From the NCBI GenBank assembly GCA_035259145.1, contig DATFWQ010000080.1, positions 1 to 21,984 of the forward strand: 21,984 bases of DNA. The letters run 5' to 3'. The translations under genes were made by a program, and so were the position numbers. This stretch comes from CF-161 sp035259145 (GTDB taxonomy: Bacteria > Chloroflexota > Dormibacteria > Dormibacterales > Dormibacteraceae). The notes beneath the pieces are model-generated. The model ran no database searches, was not told where the DNA came from, and saw only the letters and a program-made list of their open reading frames with translations. Below, one piece after another: positions 16,718 to 21,984 of this stretch (position 1 is its first letter; each line of letters begins with the position of its first letter).

Positions 16718-17674
16718 TCAAGGGCGCTGCGAGTAGGTACAACTGCCAGCAGTGCGCCCGGTCACGGCGTCCGGCTCCGCCTCGCACCCGCAGGCGGGAT
16801 GTCGTGACCGAAAGGCCGGCTCCTCGAGTTGCAGCGTGGCGTGCCGGACCCGAAACCGCTCACCCAGGAGGCGCTGGAGGGTCGCAAGCGTCTCGCCGGA
16901 GGGCGGCACCGAACCGACCTCGACGTGTGCGGTCAGGCTGACGTAACCGGATGTGATGGACCAGGCGTGCAGGTCGTGAACACCCTCCACGCCGGGCACC
17001 TCCCGCATGACCCTGATGACCTGGGGTAGATCGAGTTCGACGGGTGTGCCCTCGAGCAGGATCTGGACCGCCCCCCAGAGCAGGTTCCAGATAGCCGGCA
17101 ACAGGGCAAGTCCGATCGCCGCCGAGAGTATGGGGTCCGCGTAATACCAGTGGGCGAAGAGGATGATCAGGCTGGCGCCGATGACGCCGACCGAACCGAG
17201 CAGATCCACGAGGACCTCGAGAAAGGCACCCCGGACGTTGAGGCTCTGCCGGGCGCCTGGATAGAGCAGCCAGACGCCGACCACGTTGACGCCGAGGCCC
17301 ACGGTTGCGACCGCCATCATTGGCCCGCTCTGGATGGCCGGTGGGCTCGCAAAGCGGAGTACGGCCTGGTAAAGGATGTACCCGGAAAGGGCGACCAGCA
17401 TCACTCCATTGGAGAGTGCCGCCAGCACCTCGACCCGCAGGTAGCCGTAGGTCCGCTCCGGCGTCGGTGGCCTTTCGGCGATCCAGATGGCAGCCAGCGC
17501 CCAGCTCAGCGCGAGCACGTCGGTCAGCATGTGCCCGGCGTCCGCGATCAGAGCGAGGCTGCCGGTGAAATAGCCACCCAGAGCTTCGACTACCATGTAG
17601 ACGGCGGTGAGCGCGAGCGCGACCGCCAGCCGCGGACGATATATCGCTGCCGCCGATCCGTTGCCGGGACTCAC
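16718..17674 (-). CDS. Cation diffusion facilitator (CzcD/ZnT-like) with altered TM5 site
   Basis: Proton-coupled divalent metal exporter, 318 aa, with about six TM helices and a cytosolic C-terminal domain (residues 205-285, including GVHDLHAWSITSG). TM2 carries the expected metal pair His48 and Asp52 (DAGHMLTD). In TM5 the usual His-x-x-x-Asp is Glu153-x-x-x-Asp157 (FLEVLVDLLGS). The C-terminus ends with a Cys/His patch, HPACGCEAE, near residue 290. GTG at 17674 overlaps the stop of the P-type ATPase gene as GTGA, a classic coupling junction. The family normally exports Zn, Co, Cd or Mn; His/Glu choice at this position affects metal preference, so the substrate is open. I recall LEVLGD-type TM5 in some actinobacterial relatives. 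Confidence 0.92.
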   Translation of the reverse strand: MSPGNGSAAAIYRPRLAVALALTAVYMVVEALGGYFTGSLALIADAGHMLTDVLALSWALAAIWIAERPPTPERTYGYLRVEVLAALSNGVMLVALSGYILYQAVLRFASPPAIQSGPMMAVATVGLGVNVVGVWLLYPGARQSLNVRGAFLEVLVDLLGSVGVIGASLIILFAHWYYADPILSAAIGLALLPAIWNLLWGAVQILLEGTPVELDLPQVIRVMREVPGVEGVHDLHAWSITSGYVSLTAHVEVGSVPPSGETLATLQRLLGERFRVRHATLQLEEPAFRSRHPACGCEAEPDAVTGRTAGSCTYSQRP

Positions 17675-19794
17675 CGCGGCTCATGCGGCATGCCGGCGAG
17701 CGGCCTGAGCGCGTTGACGCCAGCCACGATCGTCGAGCCATTGCTGATCAGGGTCGCGGACAGGGGGTTCAGGCGCCCGGCGGTCGCCAGCAGCATGCCG
17801 ACAGTGTTCGGGATGGCCACCAGGCCGATGTTCTCGCTGATCAGCCCCATCGCCGACCGGGCGAGTCGGACGGCCCTGGCCATATCCTCCAGGTTCTCCG
17901 TCAGCAGGACGATGTCGGCCGTCTCCCGAGCTAGATCGGCGCCTCTGGGCACGGCCACGCTGACGTTGGCCTCCGCCATGGCCGGAGCGTCATTGATGCC
18001 ATCGCCGACGACGGCCACACGTCTGCCTTTGTCACGAAGCCGGCGCACCAGCGCCACCTTGTCCTCAGGCATCAGCCTGGCGCTGTATCCATCCAGGCCC
18101 AGGTGACGGGTGACTGCGGCGGCGGCTGCACTGTTGTCCCCGGTAGCGAGCCAGATCTGCCGCACTCCGGCCCGCCTGAGCCGGTCGACGGCGCCACGAG
18201 CGCTCGCGCGGACCGTGTCCTTGAGGCGGATGCGGGCCACATATTGCCCATCGACCGAGACGTGGATCGCCATGGAGTCGGAAGCGCGAGCAGAAGGCAG
18301 AGTCACGCCGCTCGCCTCCAGAAGGCGGCGGTCGCCGACCTGCAGCCTGTGTCCATCCACGAGCGCTTCCACACCCCCGCCGGCGCGGTAGCTGAGCCAC
18401 TCTGGCTCGGGCAGCTCGAGCCCGCGGCGGCGCGCGGCCCGGCGGATCGCCCTGGCGATCGGATGCGGAACGTGGCCCTCGGCTGCGGCCGCCAGGCGCA
18501 GAACGGTCTCGGGCTGAACGCCGTCCGCGGCAACCACCCCGAGCACGGAGATCTGGCCGCTGGTGAGAGTGCCCGTCTTATCGAACACGATGGTGTCGGC
18601 CCGAGCGAGCTCCTCCACCGCCCGACCACTCTTGAACAGGATCCCCTGCCTGGCCCCGGCCACCATGGTGGTCAGTACCGTGGTCGGGATCGCGATCCGA
18701 ATGCCGGTCCCATAGTCGAAGATCAGCATCGCTATCGCCCGGCTGAGTTGCTGCGTCGCCGCCACGGCCAGCCCAGACGCAACCAGGACCGGTAGGACGA
18801 AGCGGTCGGCGATACGGCGGGCGAGGTCTGCGACCTGGGTCTCTGCCGCCAGCGCCTCTTCAATCGCCTCCGCCAGCCGGCCGGCCCGTGTCTGGTTTCC
18901 CACAGCCGTCACCTCCACGACGATTCGCCCATCGCTCAGCGACGTGCCGGCCAGCACCGCGCCTCCCGACACCAGGTCGTGGGGGATCGACTCGCCGGTC
19001 CAGCTACGCATGTCGAGAACGCCTGATCCGCCCACCACGACGCCGTCCACGGGGATGCTCTCACCCGGGTAGACGACCACCTGGTCGCCGATCGAAACGG
19101 CCTCGATCGGCAGGCGAGGCTCGCTGCCGTTGTTACGCACTCGCACGCCGTGCGGGCTCACGCCCATCCAGCCTCTGATCGCGCGGCGAGCTCGGCCGGC
19201 GGCGCGGTGGCGGATGCGCTCGCCTGTCTCGATGAGCATGACCGAGACGCCGCCCGCCAGCACGTTCCCGGTTCCGAGCAGCAGCGCGATCGCGATGGTG
19301 TCGAGGACGTCGACGTTCAACTCCCGGCGCAGCACGCTGCTCGCAGCCCGGCGCAGGATCGGCAGTGCGCAGACGCCGACGATCAGGCCCGACACAGCGC
19401 CTGCGCCTGCCAGCCCGGCCGCCAGCGCCGCCGCCGGGGCCAGGAACTCCCGCCACAGGGGCCTGGACCTGGCCCCGTCAGGCGGTGCCTGATCCGGGAC
19501 TGCCGGACGAAGTCCCTTTGCGATCTCCTCGAATTCAGTCTCGGGGCGGAAGTTGACAGTGAGAGAGCGGGCTGCGGCGGTCCAGCGCACCTCGGTCACC
19601 TCCGGGTGGAGGCCCAGCGCAGCTGCGATCAGTTCGCCGCGCGGAGCGTCGGCCGGGTCGACCCGGACGCGGACCCGCCCCGGGAGCCTGTGGACAACGG
19701 TGAACCGGAAGCGCAGCCGCGACTGGCGCCCAGGGCGCTGATCCGCGGCCAGCATCCCGGCGCCGAGCGTCGAGGTCGAACTCCTCGCAGCCAC
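17671..19794 (-). CDS. P1B-like metal P-type ATPase lacking the TM6 Cys motif
   Basis: Heavy-metal-type P-type ATPase, 707 aa. A Cys-less HMA_2-like domain (about residues 28-98, LPGRVRVRV) lies at the N-terminus, then TM helices, an actuator domain with SWTGES (Glu268), DKTGTLTSG with phosphorylated Asp405, the P1B-specific HP pair (His444-Pro445), and GDGINDAPA (Asp598, Asp602). The transport helix reads DYGTGIRIAIP from Asp360: where P1B pumps have CPC, SPC or at least one Cys, this has Gly-Thr-Gly. The last helix has ISNGSTIVAG..ALRPL (683-698), like the CtpC-type subgroup. Start is GTG at 19794, four bases after the HMA protein stop. Energised metal export is likely; the ion is unknown. 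Full catalytic motifs argue against a pseudogene. Confidence 0.93.
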   Translation of the reverse strand: MAARSSTSTLGAGMLAADQRPGRQSRLRFRFTVVHRLPGRVRVRVDPADAPRGELIAAALGLHPEVTEVRWTAAARSLTVNFRPETEFEEIAKGLRPAVPDQAPPDGARSRPLWREFLAPAAALAAGLAGAGAVSGLIVGVCALPILRRAASSVLRRELNVDVLDTIAIALLLGTGNVLAGGVSVMLIETGERIRHRAAGRARRAIRGWMGVSPHGVRVRNNGSEPRLPIEAVSIGDQVVVYPGESIPVDGVVVGGSGVLDMRSWTGESIPHDLVSGGAVLAGTSLSDGRIVVEVTAVGNQTRAGRLAEAIEEALAAETQVADLARRIADRFVLPVLVASGLAVAATQQLSRAIAMLIFDYGTGIRIAIPTTVLTTMVAGARQGILFKSGRAVEELARADTIVFDKTGTLTSGQISVLGVVAADGVQPETVLRLAAAAEGHVPHPIARAIRRAARRRGLELPEPEWLSYRAGGGVEALVDGHRLQVGDRRLLEASGVTLPSARASDSMAIHVSVDGQYVARIRLKDTVRASARGAVDRLRRAGVRQIWLATGDNSAAAAAVTRHLGLDGYSARLMPEDKVALVRRLRDKGRRVAVVGDGINDAPAMAEANVSVAVPRGADLARETADIVLLTENLEDMARAVRLARSAMGLISENIGLVAIPNTVGMLLATAGRLNPLSATLISNGSTIVAGVNALRPLAGMPHEPR

Positions 19795-19798
19795 CCCG

Positions 19799-20335
19799 TC
19801 AGCCGGCCGGGCGGCCTGGCGACCCCCGCGCCCTGGGGGCGTGCTCAGGGTAGAGCTTCAGAAAGGAGTCGAAGCCGTAATAGAGGAGGACATACCACGG
19901 GATCGTCCCCAGGGTGAAGCCCTGCCTGCTGACCTGCCGGATGCCTGCCGCGATGAAGGCTGCCGGTACCAGCCAGCGAAGGCTGAAGCGCTGACCGCTG
20001 GCCCTTCTGAGCCGGCTGTCGGCCTTCTTGACCACCAGAACGAGCGATTCCACGCCCGCACCCGGGGCCTCCCATCCGGCCGCCCCTGCCACCACATCCA
20101 GGACCTCACTGAGCGCCTCCTCGAGGGCCTTGGCGTCCTTGCCCACCAACAGCACCGAGCCGGTGCGATGATTCACCTCGACGTTCTCGACCGCCGGGTG
20201 GGAGCTCAGCTTCCGTCGCACGACGTCCATGTGCTCAGCGGAGCGATCCTCACGCGACACCCTCACCCGCACTCTGCCGTGGGAGTGGTGCTCGAGCCGC
20301 GCCCTCAGCCTGGGCTCTGACCCGACCGCGGCCAT
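19799..20335 (-). CDS. HMA_2-like domain protein with C-terminal membrane hairpin
   Basis: Protein of 178 aa. Residues about 8-80 form a ferredoxin-like HMA_2-type domain (GRVRVRVSRED, HPAVENVEVN, GSVLLVG) with no Cys-x-x-Cys. Two hydrophobic segments follow (about residues 124-140, LVPAAFIAAGI, and 149-166, WYVLLYYGFDSFLKL). It resembles a group of HMA2-domain proteins that travel with metal P-type ATPases. The HMA part parallels the N-terminus of the ATPase encoded next to it. ATG 20335 lies one base after the upstream stop (TGA-A-ATG), so translation is coupled. A chaperone or regulatory subunit of the ATPase is a fair inference. The charged Pro-rich tail (HAPRARGSPGR) has no clear role. 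Confidence 0.8.
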   Translation of the reverse strand: MAAVGSEPRLRARLEHHSHGRVRVRVSREDRSAEHMDVVRRKLSSHPAVENVEVNHRTGSVLLVGKDAKALEEALSEVLDVVAGAAGWEAPGAGVESLVLVVKKADSRLRRASGQRFSLRWLVPAAFIAAGIRQVSRQGFTLGTIPWYVLLYYGFDSFLKLYPEHAPRARGSPGRPAG

Positions 20336-20336
20336 T

Positions 20337-20639
20337 TCAGCTGACCCGGCTTCGGCCGGCTCGTGGGCGGGGCCGCGCCGCTGGGCGGCCTGAACCGTCA
20401 GGGCGAGCAGCAGGCACTCGAAGCCGCGCGCGCTCGTGCCGCGCTTCCGCGATCAGGTCCTGCGTCTTTTCGTAGGCCTCAGCACCGACTTCCTGTGCTC
20501 GGTCTGCGACGTCCATACATACTCTCACGACCCTGACAGCCACCGGCCGCAAAGCCTCCGCGAAGGCGGTGCCGATCGCAATGCCTGCAAAAAGCCACAG
20601 ACCCCCGGGTAGGATCTCTTCGACGATTTCATCGAGCAT
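20337..20639 (-). CDS. Small one-TM protein, DUF5132/PacL-like
   Basis: Protein of 100 aa with one N-terminal TM helix (about residues 12-32, GGLWLFAGIAIGTAFAEAL), then an amphipathic, charged Ala/Glu/Arg helix (33-73), and an Arg/Pro-rich tail. The arrangement and place match DUF5132-type proteins and, in layout, mycobacterial PacL (DUF1490) partners of P1B ATPases. The PacL-like Asp/His metal-binding C-terminus is absent. The tail (residues 74-100) looks like out-of-frame GC-rich translation, and the next gene's frame is open across it, so a frameshift near codon 70 is possible. ATG 20639 follows AAGGAG. It heads the metal operon and may scaffold the ATPase. Confidence 0.7.
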   Translation of the reverse strand: MLDEIVEEILPGGLWLFAGIAIGTAFAEALRPVAVRVVRVCMDVADRAQEVGAEAYEKTQDLIAEARHERARLRVPAARPDGSGRPAARPRPRAGRSRVS

Positions 20640-20676
20640 GGACGCTCTCCTTGTTCCCTGGTGCTCGGGACGATCG

Positions 20677-20705
20677 AGTATCGAGTAGTTACAAAGCTGG
20701 GTGAA
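20677..20705 (-). promoter_or_regulatory. Candidate promoter of the metal operon
   Basis: On the minus strand, TTCACC (complement of 20700-20705), a 17-base spacer, and GATACT (complement of 20677-20682) match eight of twelve consensus bases. Transcription would start near 20670, about 30 bases before the ATG at 20639. The leader would carry the AAGGAG ribosome-binding site. No competing site this good was seen in the gap. Confidence 0.35.
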
Positions 20706-20712
20706 GGCTGGA

Positions 20713-20738
20713 CGAAGGCCGCGAAATCAGGGCCTTCG
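20713..20738. promoter_or_regulatory. 8-10-8 inverted repeat upstream of the metal operon (operator candidate)
   Basis: CGAAGGCC (20713-20720) and GGCCTTCG (20731-20738) are perfect 8-bp arms separated by 10 bases. The element lies 7 bases upstream of the predicted -35 hexamer, a common place for an activator site. No regulator gene is nearby, so what binds it is unknown. Confidence 0.45.
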
Positions 20739-20755
20739 GGGGTCGCCACAGGTCA

Positions 20756-20784
20756 CCAGGCGCACAGCCCTTGCGCTCACCTGG
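20756..20784. promoter_or_regulatory. Interrupted inverted repeat in the metal-operon control region
   Basis: On the minus strand CCAG...GCGCA and TGCGC-CTGG pair as 5-bp inner and 4-bp outer arms around a 7-base loop, with a four-base bulge on one side. It lies 17 bases beyond the 8-10-8 repeat. It may be a second protein site or a chance GC-rich fold. Confidence 0.25.
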
Positions 20785-21097
20785 CCATGCCGTGCCTGCC
20801 ATGAAGGACCAACCTGGCGGCAAACCTTCGATTTTCGTGGACGGTCCTGGTGAGCTGGGGCGCCATCGGCGCTGGTTCCGCGGTTTTTCACGATCACCTA
20901 CGCCAATGCCACTACATTTTTGACCCGTTTGTGAACTTGCCGTTGACCTACCGGCTCTAGTCTCAATCACAGCGCCGGCCATCTGCCCTGCTGCAGTGGC
21001 GGCTCGAACTGCGGACACTGGCGATCGTGGAAAGCGGGCCTCTAGCCTCGATCGTTATTCAGTCTGGACGCGGTCGAACGTTGCTAACTCGTGGTAA

Positions 21098-21763
21098 TCA
21101 ATGGTCCGCGTCGAACGCCGGCGCTCGCGAGGCACGCACCGCCTGCCACAGCGTCGAGGTCAGGTTGACGGCGGCGAGAATCCCAAGCAGCGCCAGGGCC
21201 CCCAGGAATCCGAAGCCCGTGCCGACGTAGCTGGACGCGGTCTTGCCGCTCGGCAACGGCGCGGTCAGGCCGCTCACGATCCGGTCGGTCAGCTCGCGCC
21301 TGACCTCCAGTTGCGCGAAGATCAGTAAGGCGGCGGTCACCGCCGCCCACGCGGCGACCGTGCGTGCGCCCCGGCGGCCGGTCAGCAAACTGAGCGGGAC
21401 GCCGGCGATAGCGACGAGTAGCGCCAGAAGCGCGAGCGGCTGGAAGCCAAGTTGACCGTCGTTCGGCAGGGCCTCCGGGCGAGTGGGCTTGTCAGGAGGA
21501 TTGACGGCCGGCACCGCGTCGAGCGCGATGTCGAGGCCGCGGTATACGGTCGAGGAGCCGGCGGCGCCGCGGCCGAAACCGCCCGGCACACTGCAGGAGG
21601 TCGACGCGAAGGGGAGCGCGAAGCAGAGAACGACCAGCAGAAAGAGTGCGGCAGAAATCCAGCACCGCACGCCCCACACGCCGGCGGCGTGGGCCGGTGG
21701 CTCCGGCTCCACCGCCGTGGAGGGCCCTCGAGGCGCTTCCTCAGCGACCGCCGCGTCGCTCAC
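21098..21763 (-). CDS. Four-TM membrane protein of unknown function
   Basis: Unrecognised membrane protein, 221 aa. A 30-residue charged, Pro-rich N-terminus precedes TM1 (about residues 33-52, LFLLVVLCFALPFA). A loop of about 55 residues follows, starting STSCSVPGG and rich in Gly and Pro, then three more TM segments (about 107-127, 134-152 and 182-205). The ALPFASTSC pattern after TM1 recurs, as far as I recall, in uncharacterised actinobacterial membrane proteins. Cys residues at the membrane exit could form a disulfide or bind a ligand. GTG 21763 is the start. It lies 62 bases after the partial gene to its right. A role cannot be assigned. Confidence 0.7.
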   Translation of the reverse strand: MSDAAVAEEAPRGPSTAVEPEPPAHAAGVWGVRCWISAALFLLVVLCFALPFASTSCSVPGGFGRGAAGSSTVYRGLDIALDAVPAVNPPDKPTRPEALPNDGQLGFQPLALLALLVAIAGVPLSLLTGRRGARTVAAWAAVTAALLIFAQLEVRRELTDRIVSGLTAPLPSGKTASSYVGTGFGFLGALALLGILAAVNLTSTLWQAVRASRAPAFDADH

Positions 21764-21773
21764 GGCGTGAGAC

Positions 21774-21809
21774 AGTACACCATTCGATGGCGCGAACGTG
21801 GTGTGTACT
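21774..21809. promoter_or_regulatory. 7-bp inverted repeat upstream of the four-TM gene
   Basis: AGTACAC (21774-21780) and GTGTACT (21803-21809) are perfect arms with a 22-base spacer, within the 62-base gap between the partial gene and the four-TM gene. It could be two half-sites for one regulator or a weak hairpin. No T-run makes a terminator unlikely. Confidence 0.25.
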
Positions 21810-21825
21810 CAAGCGCGGATCGAGA

Positions 21826-21984
21826 CTAAGCGCTCCGGTAGAGCTTGGTGATCACGAACTCCCGATGGCCGAGCGATTCGGCGCAGGTGAGCCGTCCGCT
21901 CGCCACGCGGTCCATGAGCCGCATGAGGCGGTCGCCGGCTTCCCGGAGGTTGTACTCGCCCCAGAGTAAGCCAGAGACGTCCAG
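21826..21984 (-). CDS. C-terminal end of a UxaA/altronate-dehydratase-like gene (partial)
   Basis: A minus-strand frame is open from the window edge to TAG (21828-21826), giving the last 52 residues of a protein. It reads LDVSGLLWGE..LREAGDRL, then DRVASGRLTCAESLGHREF and ends ITKLYRSA. The pattern ID.aG.ll.Ge ... VASG..T.AE.lGhrEF is what I recall at the C-terminus of UxaA-family sugar-acid dehydratases. No start is visible because the gene continues beyond 21984. If correct, it adds a sugar-acid catabolism gene next to this island. Other enzymes with a similar tail cannot be excluded. Confidence 0.5.
   Translation of the reverse strand: MDVSGLLWGEYNLREAGDRLMRLMDRVASGRLTCAESLGHREFVITKLYRSA

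Larger units (their letters stand above)
20640..21097. other. 458-base intergenic control region without a gene
   Basis: This is the only gap over 300 bases. It lies between the first gene of the metal operon and the end of the four-TM protein gene, both on the minus strand. It holds the promoter candidate and two inverted repeats described separately, all within the 145 bases nearest the operon. The far part (about 20800-21097) is locally richer in A and T, for example around 20880-20975, and shows no tRNA-like fold or conserved coding. The open frame at 20689-21018 translates to low-complexity sequence and is not treated as a gene. Confidence 0.6.

Noticed and set aside
20689..21018. 109-codon minus-strand frame in the large intergenic gap
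   Set aside because: It has low-complexity Arg/Pro/Ser sequence, no domain and no good ribosome-binding site, and it covers the promoter and inverted repeats of the metal operon.

Overview
The window is GC-rich (about two-thirds G+C by eye), densely coded, and uses many GTG and TTG starts. That style suggests a soil or sediment bacterium of an Actinobacteriota- or Chloroflexota-like lineage; nothing in the sequence fixes the taxon. I see no rRNA, tRNA, CRISPR array, transposase or integrase. Everything up to 11534 reads on the + strand and everything from 11641 on reads on the - strand, so glgX and the GH3 gene converge.

Positions 34-5931 (+) form a lipid / polyhydroxyalkanoate (PHA) block: a short-chain dehydrogenase, an epoxide hydrolase, then a tight set of acyl-CoA dehydrogenase, PHA synthase (phaC) and an intracellular-type PHA depolymerase (phaZ). 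A good promoter candidate at 2091-2119 sits just before the acyl-CoA dehydrogenase. Positions 6118-11534 (+) hold an HdeD-like membrane protein and a glycogen block: branching enzyme (glgB), a small twin-CBS protein and debranching enzyme (glgX), with a strong hairpin across the CBS-glgX junction.

Positions 11641-20639 (-) hold a secreted GH3 exo-beta-glucanase with two inverted repeats in its leader. Upstream of it is a seven-gene run, listed here in transcription order: a small one-TM protein (DUF5132/PacL-like), a Cys-less HMA-like membrane protein, a metal-type P-type ATPase, a cation diffusion facilitator, a site-2 protease with CBS domains, a HAD sugar-phosphate-type phosphatase/mutase, and glucokinase. 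The first four are spaced like one translationally coupled unit. The right end holds a four-TM protein of unknown function and the C-terminal end of a gene that runs off the window, probably a UxaA-type dehydratase.

The genes suggest a carbon-reserve and stress island. Two storage polymers (PHA and glycogen) are handled side by side, beta-glucan is degraded to glucose and phosphorylated, and CBS-domain proteins could sense adenine nucleotides. The most unusual part is the metal cassette: the P-type ATPase lacks the usual Cys in its transport-site helix, both of its HMA-like domains lack the Cys motif, and the partner CDF transporter has Glu in place of the usual His in its TM5 metal site. Together these point to a transporter set with an unassigned, non-thiol substrate.
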